A stretch of 64,000 nucleotides of DNA from Bacteroidales bacterium (GTDB lineage Bacteria; Bacteroidota; Bacteroidia; Bacteroidales; UBA932): positions 35,591 to 99,590 of the forward strand of contig JAFUMO010000001.1 of the NCBI GenBank assembly GCA_017482565.1, read 5' to 3'. Every line of letters begins with the position of its first letter. The stretch's first letter is position 1. A program made the position numbers and the translations under genes. Under the pieces are notes generated by a model. It searched no databases, was not told where the DNA came from, and saw only the letters and a program-made list of their open reading frames with translations. Shown here in pieces: positions 23,640 to 32,194 of the stretch.

Positions 23640-26090
23640 ATGAAAAGACTGTTTCTACTCATTGCATTGGCAGCATGCAGCCTGGCTTACGCACAGCAGA
23701 CTCCTGTCACCAAGGCAAACTACGACCTTGCAGAGAGATTCTCCGCAAAGAAAGTGGGCCAGATGGTTTTCTCTACAGACGTGAGGCCCAACTGGTTCAA
23801 GAATTCAGACAAATTCTGGTACACCTATAAGACAACCCAAGGTGAGGAATACTACATTGTAGATCCTGTTACCGGAACAAAGAGGAAAGTATGGGATATG
23901 GGCAAGCTTGCAGCCGAGATCTCATCAATCACAAAAGATCCGTTTGACGCACAGCACCTCCCTATCCAGAAGCTGAGGCTGGTGGATGATGACAAGGCTT
24001 TTGAGTTTGAGATAAAGACCTCAATCATGGTACCCAAGAAAGAGAAGCCTGGAGAGAAGAAACCTGCAAAGGGTGCAAAGGAGAACAAGGTATTCCGCTT
24101 CAAATGGGACATTGCCTCAGGAAAGCTTTCAGACATTACGGAGCAGGAGGCTGAGAAGGACTACCCAAGATGGGCCAGTGTTTCTCCCGACGGAAAATAT
24201 GCTGTATACGGCAAGAACTATAACCTCTGGTACATGGATATGGAGAACCTCAAGAAGGCCATTGAGAATGAGAAGGACTCAACCATCGTTGAGCACCAGC
24301 TCACCAAAGACGGCAGCAAGGAGTTCCCATACGCAGGGCGTGGAATGTATGGCGGGAACCATGAGGAGGATACAACCAAACGTACGGGAGCATACGTTGC
24401 ATGGTCACCTGATTCAAGACATTTTGCCCTCACAAGAAATGACATGAGCAATGTAAAGGAGCTGTGGGTAATTGACGTGCTTGCAAACCCACGCCCAAAA
24501 CTTGAGGGATATAAATACCAGATGCCGGGCGAGCCCGGCCCTAAGGCATACCTTTACCTGTTTGATTTTGAAGACAAGAGCTCAAGGACCATCAACATTG
24601 ATGCATTCAAGGACCAGTCCGTAAGCGTTGAGAGGGCTCCTATAACCGTTAAGGAGAGATACGGCAAATATGTTCCGCTCAAATGGCTGGGAGACAACGG
24701 CAAATTCTATTTCACACGCCAGAGCCGGGACCAGAAGAGGGTAGACCTCTGCAGCGTTGATGTGACTACAGGCGAGTGCAAGGTTATCCTCCACGAGGAG
24801 CTGAACACATACGTTGAGACAAGGGACTTTGAATTCTTCAACAACGGAAGTGAGTTTGTACACTGGTCTGAGAGGGACGGATGGGCACACCTGTATCTAT
24901 ACGGTGCAGACGGAACACTCAAGAACCAGATTACCAAAGGTGAGTTCCATGTGGAGCAGGTACTTGGAATAGATGAGGCAAAGAGAGTGGTATACTTCAC
25001 CGCATGCGGCAGGGAGAAGGGTATCAACCCTTACTATATGTATGTATATAGCGCAAACCTGGACGGCAGCAACGTGAAGCTCCTCAACAAGGGCGACTAC
25101 GACAACAAAGTGAACATGTCTGATGACAACCGCTACTTTGTGAACAACTACTCAAGGGTTGACTGCACTCCAAGGACAGCCCTCTATGATAATACAGGCC
25201 GTAAGATCATGGACCTTGAGGAGGCTGACCTCAGCCAGCTCCTGGCAAGGGGCTACAAGTTTCCTGAGATCTTCACAGTAAAGGCCGGTGACGGAATTAC
25301 TGACCTCTACGGCGTAATGTACAAGCCTTTTGACTTTGATTCAACCAAACTCTACCCAATCATTGAGTATGTATATCCAGGCCCTCAGACTGAGGCAAAC
25401 AACTCATCATGGACAAAGAGCATGGACAGGGTTGACCGTCTTGCACAGCTGGGCTTCATAGTTGTTACCGTAGGCAACCGGGGAGGACACCCTAACCGTT
25501 CAAAATGGTACCACAACTTCGGTTATGGCAACCTGAGGGATTATGGTCTGGAGGACAAGAAGGTAACTGTACAGCAGCTTGCTGCTCGCCATCCTTTCAT
25601 AAACGGCAACAAGGTGGGTATCCACGGCCACTCGGGCGGAGGATTCATGTCAACAGCAGCAATCCTCAAATATCCTGATTTCTTCACAGCAGCTGTTTCT
25701 TGCGCCGGCAACCACGACAACAGCATCTACAACCGCTGGTGGAGCGAGCAGCACCATGGAGTGCTTGAGGAGGTAACAGAGAAAGGTGACACCACATTCA
25801 AATACAGCATCAACACCAACCAGCAGCTTGCCAAGAACCTCAAGGGCAATCTGCTCCTCATCCACGGAGACATTGACAACAATGTGCACCCGGGCAACAC
25901 AATAAGGGTTGTTGATGCCCTGATCAAGGCCAACAAACGTTTCCAGATGCTCATCCTTCCTGGACAGAGACACTCATTCGGTAACATGACAGAATACTTC
26001 TTCTGGAGGATGGCCGACCATTTCTGTGAATATCTGATTGGAGACTCCCAGAAAGAGGAGATAGACATCAAACAGATGAACAACAATTAG
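23640..26090 (+). CDS. S9 family prolyl oligopeptidase (dipeptidyl-peptidase IV-like)
   Basis: The 816-residue protein has a signal peptide (MKRLFLLIALAACSLAYAQQ). A beta-propeller DPP-IV N-terminal domain spans about 100-560, with YPRWASVSPDGKYAVY and AYVAWSPDSRHFAL blades. The alpha/beta-hydrolase catalytic domain contains Ser665 in GHSGGG, Asp746 in GDIDNN and His778 in GQRHSFG, a complete triad. The family removes dipeptides after Pro or Ala from peptides, here in the periplasm. The chain is of typical length. A strong terminator follows. Confidence 0.92.
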   Translation: MKRLFLLIALAACSLAYAQQTPVTKANYDLAERFSAKKVGQMVFSTDVRPNWFKNSDKFWYTYKTTQGEEYYIVDPVTGTKRKVWDMGKLAAEISSITKDPFDAQHLPIQKLRLVDDDKAFEFEIKTSIMVPKKEKPGEKKPAKGAKENKVFRFKWDIASGKLSDITEQEAEKDYPRWASVSPDGKYAVYGKNYNLWYMDMENLKKAIENEKDSTIVEHQLTKDGSKEFPYAGRGMYGGNHEEDTTKRTGAYVAWSPDSRHFALTRNDMSNVKELWVIDVLANPRPKLEGYKYQMPGEPGPKAYLYLFDFEDKSSRTINIDAFKDQSVSVERAPITVKERYGKYVPLKWLGDNGKFYFTRQSRDQKRVDLCSVDVTTGECKVILHEELNTYVETRDFEFFNNGSEFVHWSERDGWAHLYLYGADGTLKNQITKGEFHVEQVLGIDEAKRVVYFTACGREKGINPYYMYVYSANLDGSNVKLLNKGDYDNKVNMSDDNRYFVNNYSRVDCTPRTALYDNTGRKIMDLEEADLSQLLARGYKFPEIFTVKAGDGITDLYGVMYKPFDFDSTKLYPIIEYVYPGPQTEANNSSWTKSMDRVDRLAQLGFIVVTVGNRGGHPNRSKWYHNFGYGNLRDYGLEDKKVTVQQLAARHPFINGNKVGIHGHSGGGFMSTAAILKYPDFFTAAVSCAGNHDNSIYNRWWSEQHHGVLEEVTEKGDTTFKYSINTNQQLAKNLKGNLLLIHGDIDNNVHPGNTIRVVDALIKANKRFQMLILPGQRHSFGNMTEYFFWRMADHFCEYLIGDSQKEEIDIKQMNNN

Positions 26091-26114
26091 TTGCTGATTA
26101 TCTGCACAATTGTA

Positions 26115-26143
26115 CAAAAGGGGCGTCCAAAACGCCCCTTTTG
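26115..26143 (+). terminator. Rho-independent terminator after the S9 peptidase gene
   Basis: CAAAAGGGGCG and CGCCCCTTTTG form a perfect 11-bp stem with a 7-nt loop, 25 bp after the stop codon. The A/T flanks make it usable in both directions. Confidence 0.85.
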
Positions 26144-26218
26144 CATTATTTCACATCATATATAGCATAGTGTAATTATATCACACTCATTTACTGATTA
26201 TTGCAGAAAACTCAAAAA

Positions 26219-26249
26219 TTTGGTATATAAAATAATTTGATTACCTTTG
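26219..26249 (+). promoter_or_regulatory. Consensus promoter of the FadL-like gene
   Basis: TTTG (26219-26222), a 19-bp spacer, then TACCTTTG (26242-26249): a perfect match to the Bacteroidota primary sigma consensus. It lies inside the longer open frame that begins at 26237 and so fixes the gene start at 26279. Confidence 0.8.
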
Positions 26250-26278
26250 CGCCCGATTTTAACAATAGACTAAGAAAT

Positions 26279-27727
26279 ATGAAATTCAGAAAATTGGCAA
26301 GTAAGATGGTATTGACAGCCGCTGCAGTGCTTACAGTGCTTACAGCAAACGCTGAGGGATACCAGATCAATTCACAGAGTGCAAGACAGACAGGTATGGG
26401 TCACACAGGTACAGCCTTGAAGCTTGGTGCTGAGAGCATGCTGTTCAACCCTGCAGGTATGGCATTCATGAACTCAAAATTTGACATTTCTCTTGGTGTT
26501 ACCGGAATCCAGTCAAAAGTAAAATTCAACGGTATGGGTACCAAAGCCGAGACCGACAACCCAATGAGTACACCGCTATTCGGCTATATCGGATACAAGC
26601 CTTGCAGCAACCTTGCAGTTGGTGTAAGCGTTACAAACCCGGCAGGAAACTCTCTCGTTTGGGGTGACAACTGGGCAGGTGCAACTATGCTTCAGGAGGT
26701 TTCTCTTGCCGCATTCAGCATCCAGCCTACAGTATCATACAAGATAGGTGACATCGTAAGCATAGGTGCAGGCCTCATGATTGATTTCGGTTCATTCTCA
26801 CAAGAGAAAGCTCTTATTGGCAAAAACCAATTGGAAGCATTAATTCCTCTTGCAAATAAACTTGCACCAATGGAGCCGAAATTAGGCGCTCTTCCTGATG
26901 CAATACAGACTTTTCATGATAAGTATCCTGCAGAAATTGAGCTTGAGGGTTCTTCTAAAGTTTCATACGGCTTCAATATTGGAGCAATGGTAAACATTAC
27001 CCCAAAACTTACATTTGGTGTAAATTACCGTTCAAAAGTAAAATTGTCTGTAGAAGGAGGTGATGCAGAGGTTGATTACGCAAATGATTATGCACAGAAT
27101 GTTGTAAACACAATCGCATCCTTCAAAATCCCTTCACAACTTGAGGGAATGATAGATAAAGAAACTCTAAAGACAATTGAAGCAACAATAGCAAAGATGG
27201 GTATTGTTACAAATCTTGATGGAACAAAATTTGATGCCTCAATGCCAATCCCAAGCATTCTCAGTTTTGGACTTGCTTACAAGCCAAATGACGCACTTAC
27301 CCTGACTGGAGAAGCTCAGTTCACTGGTTGGAGCGCATACAAGAGACTTGATATCTCTTTCAAACAAAATGGTAAAGAGATTTATTTACAACCATCTATA
27401 AAAGATTATGAGAATACCGTTGCAGTGAGGATTGGAGGTGAGTATGTAATCTCTGACTTTGCAACCGTAAGGGCAGGTGCATACCTCGATACCCCTCCTG
27501 TACAGAAAGACAACTACAATCCAGAGACTCCAAGTGCAACCACTTTCTGCGGAACTGTAGGTGCATCATTGAGCCCGATGAAGAACATGACAATTGACCT
27601 TGCCTTTGCTTACCTCCAGGGCAAGAAGACAAACGGCACTTTCCAGGACAGCACAATAGGTGCATTCAGCGGCGAGTACCAGAAGAGTGCAGTCATGCCC
27701 GCAATTGGATTGAGGTTCCGGTTCTAA
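26279..27727 (+). CDS. FadL/OmpP1-family outer-membrane transport protein
   Basis: The 482-residue protein starts at the ATG at 26279, 30 bp after a consensus promoter. After the signal peptide (to about residue 26, TANAEG) comes the FadL N-terminal hatch GYQINSQSARQTGMGHTGTA, then ESMLFNPAGMAFM and long barrel strands ending in IGLRFRF. The family forms 14-strand barrels that pass hydrophobic compounds through a lateral opening; the ligand is unknown. From about 26815 to 27440 the base composition shifts sharply to AT-rich relative to both gene ends, which suggests a recombined external-loop segment. Confidence 0.85.
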   Translation: MKFRKLASKMVLTAAAVLTVLTANAEGYQINSQSARQTGMGHTGTALKLGAESMLFNPAGMAFMNSKFDISLGVTGIQSKVKFNGMGTKAETDNPMSTPLFGYIGYKPCSNLAVGVSVTNPAGNSLVWGDNWAGATMLQEVSLAAFSIQPTVSYKIGDIVSIGAGLMIDFGSFSQEKALIGKNQLEALIPLANKLAPMEPKLGALPDAIQTFHDKYPAEIELEGSSKVSYGFNIGAMVNITPKLTFGVNYRSKVKLSVEGGDAEVDYANDYAQNVVNTIASFKIPSQLEGMIDKETLKTIEATIAKMGIVTNLDGTKFDASMPIPSILSFGLAYKPNDALTLTGEAQFTGWSAYKRLDISFKQNGKEIYLQPSIKDYENTVAVRIGGEYVISDFATVRAGAYLDTPPVQKDNYNPETPSATTFCGTVGASLSPMKNMTIDLAFAYLQGKKTNGTFQDSTIGAFSGEYQKSAVMPAIGLRFRF

Positions 27728-27761
27728 AGACTACCTGAAATTTAACCTTACTACAAAAAGG

Positions 27762-27803
27762 AAGCCTGTGGCCGGCAGCAATGCCCCCTGCAGGCTTTTT
27801 TAT
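27762..27803 (+). terminator. Rho-independent terminator after the FadL-like gene
   Basis: AAGCCTG (27762-27768) pairs with CAGGCTT (27791-27797), followed by a T-run. It starts 35 bp after the stop codon. Confidence 0.65.
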
Positions 27804-27818
27804 TTATTCCTTTTTAAA

Positions 27819-27826
27819 TACCTTTG
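27819..27826 (+). promoter_or_regulatory. -7 promoter box of namZ
   Basis: TACCTTTG followed by T matches TAnnTTTG, 33 bp before the ATG at 27860. The -33 position holds only TTTT, within the T-run of the preceding terminator. Confidence 0.55.
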
Positions 27827-27859
27827 TATCACATATTCCTGCAAACAACCAAAAAATAT

Positions 27860-29155
27860 ATGAAGAGACTATTCACTATCATTGCAGCTGCAGCCCTTTC
27901 GCTGGCATTCTGCGCATGTGCACAGGCTGACGGACAGAACACTGCCCAGGCACCTGAAACCAACGCCGCTCCAGGCAACACCATGGGAACCTTCCCCGGT
28001 GAGGAGAATATGAATTACGCCACCGACATCCTTACAGGAGCACAGCAGGTGGAGGAATACCTCAAGCTCGTTGAGGGGAAAAGGGTATGCGTACTCTCAA
28101 ACCAGTCAGGCATGGCATCTGCCACAGCACACGTGCTGGACACACTTCTTGCACACAACGTTAAAGTTACATGCATCATGTCACCTGAACACGGCTTCAG
28201 AGGTGATGCAGATGCCGGTGAGCACGTTTCAAGCTCAACTGACCCAAAGACAGGAATTCCTATCCGCTCACTCTATGAGGGGAAATCAGGCAAGCCTGCA
28301 AAGGAGGTTATGGATGAGTTTGACGTACTTGTATTTGACCTGCAGGATGTGGGAGTAAGGTTCTACACATACTATGTTACAATGGTGAAGATGATGGCAG
28401 CCTGCGCCGTTGAGGGCAAGGAGTTCATTGTACTTGACCGCCCTAACCCTATAGGATTCTACGTTGACGGCCCTATCCTCAACATGGAGAAATACAAATC
28501 AGGCGTGGGAAGCCTCCCTATCCCTGTAGTACACGGAATGACACTCGGTGAGATTGCATACATGGCCAACGAGAAGGACTGGCTGCAGCACGGACACAAG
28601 GATGCTGCCGGCAAGAAAGTGAAGCTTAATGTGGTGAAATGCCAGAACTACACCCACTCAAAGCTTTACAGGCTCCCTATCAAGCCGTCTCCAAACCTGG
28701 GCGACATGAGGGCCATCTACCTCTACCCTTCAACATGCTACTTTGAGGGAACCCCTATAAGCCTCGGCCGCGGTACCGCAAAGGCATTCCAGATGTACGG
28801 ACACCCTAACATGAAGGGCTACAGCTACAGCTTCACGCCAAGAAGCATCCCTGGAGCAAAGAACCCTCCTCTTCTGGATAAGGAGTGCTGGGGAGTTGAC
28901 CTTACAACAAACCCTTCAATTGAGCAGATCAACAAGGACGGAATCAACCTTGAGTACATTGTTGACGCATATACCAACATGAACTTAGGAGACCATTTCT
29001 TCCGCAACATGTTTGAACTGGAGATTGGCCAGGCATATGTAAGGAAAATGATCAAGGAGGGCAAATCTGCCAAAGAGATAGAGGCAGAGTGGGTTGGTGA
29101 TGTTGAGAAATTCAAGGAGGAGAGGAAACCTTACCTGCTCTACCCTGAGAACTAA
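27860..29155 (+). CDS. namZ: Exo-beta-N-acetylmuramidase NamZ (DUF1343)
   Basis: The 431-residue protein has a signal peptide of possible lipoprotein type (LSLAFCAC, Cys20). The DUF1343 core follows: KRVCVLSNQSGMASA, CIMSPEHGFRGDADAGEHV, FDLQDVGVRFYTYYVTM, VLDRPNPIG, HGMTLGEIA and EGTPISLGRGTAKAFQMYG. NamZ enzymes release N-acetylmuramic acid from non-reducing ends of peptidoglycan fragments, for cell-wall recycling or scavenging. The start at 27860 follows from the signal peptide and the promoter box 33 bp upstream. No murQ-like gene is adjacent, although a SIS/ROK sugar cluster lies 18 kb away. Confidence 0.88.
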   Translation: MKRLFTIIAAAALSLAFCACAQADGQNTAQAPETNAAPGNTMGTFPGEENMNYATDILTGAQQVEEYLKLVEGKRVCVLSNQSGMASATAHVLDTLLAHNVKVTCIMSPEHGFRGDADAGEHVSSSTDPKTGIPIRSLYEGKSGKPAKEVMDEFDVLVFDLQDVGVRFYTYYVTMVKMMAACAVEGKEFIVLDRPNPIGFYVDGPILNMEKYKSGVGSLPIPVVHGMTLGEIAYMANEKDWLQHGHKDAAGKKVKLNVVKCQNYTHSKLYRLPIKPSPNLGDMRAIYLYPSTCYFEGTPISLGRGTAKAFQMYGHPNMKGYSYSFTPRSIPGAKNPPLLDKECWGVDLTTNPSIEQINKDGINLEYIVDAYTNMNLGDHFFRNMFELEIGQAYVRKMIKEGKSAKEIEAEWVGDVEKFKEERKPYLLYPEN

Positions 29156-29176
29156 GGCAACCGCCGCATAAGATTC

Positions 29177-29228
29177 ACCCCCGGCTCCGGAGGCTCATCC
29201 GCCAAAGGAACCGGGGGTTGCCGTTTTC
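29177..29228 (+). terminator. Rho-independent terminator after namZ
   Basis: ACCCCCGG-CTCC (from 29177) pairs with GGAACCGGGGGT (ending 29218) and is followed by CCGTTTTCTT. It separates namZ from the convergent mlaF gene. Confidence 0.65.
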
Positions 29229-29276
29229 TTACCTGCAGCCATCAGCCCCGCAATACTGCCAGAGGGGCAAAGAAGG

Positions 29277-30035
29277 TTACCTGTTCATCAGTGCCTTCAG
29301 CTGTTTTGCCATATTTGTGGTAAATACAAAATCATTCAGCTCCTTGCAGTCTGAATGGAGTATCTCCTTGTTGCTCCCTTCCCAGACCTTGCGTCCCTGG
29401 TATATGAAGCCTATCTTGTCACCTATCTCCATAACGGAGTTCATGTCATGCGTGTTTATCACAGTTGTAATGTTGTACTCCTGGGTAATCTCCTTGATGA
29501 GGCGGTCTATCACAATTGAAGTGGTAGGGTCCAGGCCCGAATTGGGCTCATCACAGAAGAGATACTTGGGGTTGAGGGCAATGGCCCTTGCAATTCCCAC
29601 ACGCTTCTGCATTCCTCCACTCAGCTCATTGGGATATTTCTTGTTCGCATTCTCAAGATTCACCCTCCTGAGGCAGAAATTTGCCCTCTCCAGCTTCTGC
29701 TCCAGAGACCAGTCAGTAAAGAAATCCATCGGGAACATGATGTTCTCCTCCACTGTTGCAAAATCAAACAGGGCACTACCCTGGAACAGCATTCCCATCT
29801 CCTTGCGGAGTTCCTTCTTCTCCTTCTCCCTAAGTTTGTTGAAGAGCTTGTCCCCGTACCATATCTCACCCTTTTCAGGAGTATGCAGCCCAACAATGCT
29901 CTTAAGGAGCACTGTCTTGCCGCTTCCGCTGGCACCTATTATGAGGGAACACTCTCCCGGCTTGTAGTCTATGGATATGTCCTTGAGGACATCCTTGCCG
30001 TCAAATTCCTTATACAAGTTCTTTATTCTTATCAT
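29277..30035 (-). CDS. mlaF: ABC transporter ATP-binding protein, MlaF type
   Basis: The 252-residue ATPase has Walker A GASGSGKTVLLKS (about 36-48), Q-loop MGMLFQGSALF, signature LSGGMQKRVGIARA, Walker B YLFCDEPNSGLDP and the H-loop in VINTHDMNSV. FQGSALFD after the Q-loop is typical of MlaF/Ttg2A-type ATPases that drive phospholipid movement with MlaE. It is 2 bp downstream of the mlaE gene. No MCE-domain (MlaD) gene is next to the pair. Confidence 0.9.
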   Translation of the reverse strand: MIRIKNLYKEFDGKDVLKDISIDYKPGECSLIIGASGSGKTVLLKSIVGLHTPEKGEIWYGDKLFNKLREKEKKELRKEMGMLFQGSALFDFATVEENIMFPMDFFTDWSLEQKLERANFCLRRVNLENANKKYPNELSGGMQKRVGIARAIALNPKYLFCDEPNSGLDPTTSIVIDRLIKEITQEYNITTVINTHDMNSVMEIGDKIGFIYQGRKVWEGSNKEILHSDCKELNDFVFTTNMAKQLKALMNR

Positions 30036-30037
30036 GG

Positions 30038-30778
30038 CTATAGCATAAGTTTTGTAAGGGCCAGGTCAAATACTAGTATAAGCACGCTGCTTATCACAAT
30101 TGCCTTGGTGCTGGAACGTCCCACACCCAAGGAACCGCCCTTGGCATAATATCCGTAATATGATGCAAGAGATGTAATTATGAATGCAAATACCGACATC
30201 TTTGTCATACTATAGGATATATAGTGGATCTTGAATGAGAACTGCAGTCCGTCCACATACTGGGCCATTGTAATGAGGCCGGTTATGGCAATTATGAGAG
30301 CACCTCCCAACAGGCCCACCACAAAGCTGAAGAGCATAAGGAACGGGCTCAGCACCACGGAACTTGCAATCTTTGGCAAAATGAGGTAGTTTGCTGAGTT
30401 CACCCCCATTATCTCCATTGCATCAATCTGTTCTGTAATGCGCATGCTCCCTATCTCTGATGCAATATTGGAGCCTATCTTGCCGGCCAGGATAAGGGCA
30501 ATCATGGTTGAACAGAACTCAAGGACAAGAATCTCCCTTGTCATGAACCCCACATACATCTTTGGAATGAGGGGGCTGTCCATGTTGTTCACTGTCTGGA
30601 TTACAACCACGGCACCAATGAATATGGATATCACAAATATCAGCGGGATAGAATCAATCATGAGCTTCTGCGCCTCTATGACCGACTGCCTGAAGAATAT
30701 CCTCCACTTCTCCGGTTTCTGGAACACCTTCACCATAAGGAGCGAGTACTCTCCCATTATTTCCAAAGCCTTTTTCAT
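30038..30778 (-). CDS. mlaE: MlaE family phospholipid ABC transporter permease
   Basis: The 246-residue protein has about five transmembrane helices and the MlaE domain: RQSVIEAQKLMIDSIPLIFV, IGAVVVIQTVNNM, REILVLEFCSTMIALILAGK, GSNIASEIGSMRITEQIDAM (conserved core loop) and a GYYAKGGSLGVGRSSTKAIV end. With MlaF it forms an inner-membrane complex that moves phospholipids between membranes and helps keep outer-membrane asymmetry. Its start faces the divergent waaA promoter region. Confidence 0.92.
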   Translation of the reverse strand: MKKALEIMGEYSLLMVKVFQKPEKWRIFFRQSVIEAQKLMIDSIPLIFVISIFIGAVVVIQTVNNMDSPLIPKMYVGFMTREILVLEFCSTMIALILAGKIGSNIASEIGSMRITEQIDAMEIMGVNSANYLILPKIASSVVLSPFLMLFSFVVGLLGGALIIAITGLITMAQYVDGLQFSFKIHYISYSMTKMSVFAFIITSLASYYGYYAKGGSLGVGRSSTKAIVISSVLILVFDLALTKLML

Positions 30779-30791
30779 TCTTCACATAAAT

Positions 30792-30822
30792 TTTGTGCAA
30801 TTTACACATTTTTTTAATTTTG
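30792..30822 (+). promoter_or_regulatory. Consensus promoter of waaA
   Basis: TTTG (30792-30795), a 19-bp spacer, TAATTTTG (30815-30822), then T: a full match to TTTG-N19-TAnnTTTG. Its expected transcription start lies about 20 bp before the TTG start codon of waaA. Confidence 0.8.
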
Positions 30823-30848
30823 TTGGATAAACCAACCCCAAACCTACA

Positions 30849-32102
30849 TTGAGTCTTTTATACAACATAGCCATAAGCGGCTACGGCGCCGCAATTGCAG
30901 CTGCAGGGATGTTCAATCCCAAGGCCAGACTGTTCAGGCAAGGGAGAAAGGGATTGCTGGAGAAGATGGCGGCAGAGGTGGACCATTCCAGCCCCATCAT
31001 ATGGTTCCACTGCTCCTCTGTTGGAGAATTTGAACAGGCAAGACCCCTTATAGAGTGGTACAAGGAGAGGTGCAGAGGATACAGGATACTCCTCACATTC
31101 TTCTCTCCAAGCGGATATGAAATGAGGAAGAACTACCCGCTTGCAGACTGGATATACTACATGCCTCTGGATACGGCATCCAATGCCAGAAGATTCCTGG
31201 ACATAGTGAAGCCCCAGAAGGCGGTATTCATCAAATATGAGTTCTGGTACAACTACCTTCATGAACTCAGGGAAAGGGATATAGACACATATATAGTCTC
31301 AGCCATCTTCAGGCCGGGACAGACATTCTTCAAGCCATACGGCAGCATCTTCAGGGAGATGCTCCGCTCATTCACCGCACTGTTCGTGCAGGACACCCAA
31401 TCCAAGGAACTGCTTGAAACTATAGGGATCAGGGACAATGTGACGGTATGTGGAGACACCCGCTTTGACAGGGTGAACCAGATAACCTCCTCAAGCAGGG
31501 AATTCCCCCTCATAGAGGAATTCAGCAGGGATTCATTCACAATCCTTGCAGGAAGCACCTGGGGCCCCGACGAACAGATACTTGCCGCCTCCGTAAAGAA
31601 CTTTTCCAAAGTAAAGCTGGTGATTGCACCGCACGAAATACACAGGGAGCATATTGACAAGATATGCACCATATTCAATGGATACAGGACTGTACGCTAC
31701 TCAGAGCTGGAAAAGGGGAACGCAGCAATCTCCCCTGCAGAGGCAAATGTACTTATCATAGACTGCCTGGGAATCCTCTCCTCAATCTACAGGTACGGCA
31801 GTTTCGCATATATAGGGGGAGGCTTTGGCGTAGGTATACACAACATCCTTGAGGCAGCCACATACGGCATTCCTGTGGCATTCGGCCCCAACTACAGCAA
31901 ATTCAAGGAGGCACGCGACCTCATAGCCCGCCGGGGGGCAACCTCTGTAAGGAGCCAGGAGGAATTCTATGCACTGCTGGACAAATTCGTAAAGAACCCG
32001 CAGGTTAGGGCGGAGAGGGGAAAAATCTGCCTGGATTACGTAAAGGAGAACCTGGGAGCCACGGAAAAAATCATCGGGAAAATGGAAAATATCTCTTTCT
32101 GA
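30849..32102 (+). CDS. waaA: 3-deoxy-D-manno-octulosonic acid transferase
   Basis: The 417-residue inner-membrane-associated GT-B glycosyltransferase adds Kdo to lipid A precursors. The start is a TTG at 30849: homology begins at LLYNIAISGYG, before the first ATG, and a consensus promoter ends 27 bp upstream. Visible motifs are the N-terminal helix, FHCSSVGEFEQARPLIEWYK (with the catalytic Glu region), PLDTASNARRFLDIVKPQ, AGSTWGPDEQIL, APHEIHREHI and the acceptor/donor-binding GGFGVGIHNILEAATYGIPV. Confidence 0.92.
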   Translation: MSLLYNIAISGYGAAIAAAGMFNPKARLFRQGRKGLLEKMAAEVDHSSPIIWFHCSSVGEFEQARPLIEWYKERCRGYRILLTFFSPSGYEMRKNYPLADWIYYMPLDTASNARRFLDIVKPQKAVFIKYEFWYNYLHELRERDIDTYIVSAIFRPGQTFFKPYGSIFREMLRSFTALFVQDTQSKELLETIGIRDNVTVCGDTRFDRVNQITSSSREFPLIEEFSRDSFTILAGSTWGPDEQILAASVKNFSKVKLVIAPHEIHREHIDKICTIFNGYRTVRYSELEKGNAAISPAEANVLIIDCLGILSSIYRYGSFAYIGGGFGVGIHNILEAATYGIPVAFGPNYSKFKEARDLIARRGATSVRSQEEFYALLDKFVKNPQVRAERGKICLDYVKENLGATEKIIGKMENISF

Positions 32103-32194
32103 TTGCTGAAAGAGATATTTTTTTGCCCTGTAAGGTCATTTTTTACCGTTTACCCCCATCTTTCCACCGGGATGAAGTTCCTTTAAGGCAAAAA

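Noticed and set aside
26237-26278. Earlier start for the FadL-like gene at 26237
   Set aside because: The ATG at 26237 lies inside the consensus promoter, so it cannot be in the transcript; the ATG at 26279 begins a proper signal peptide.
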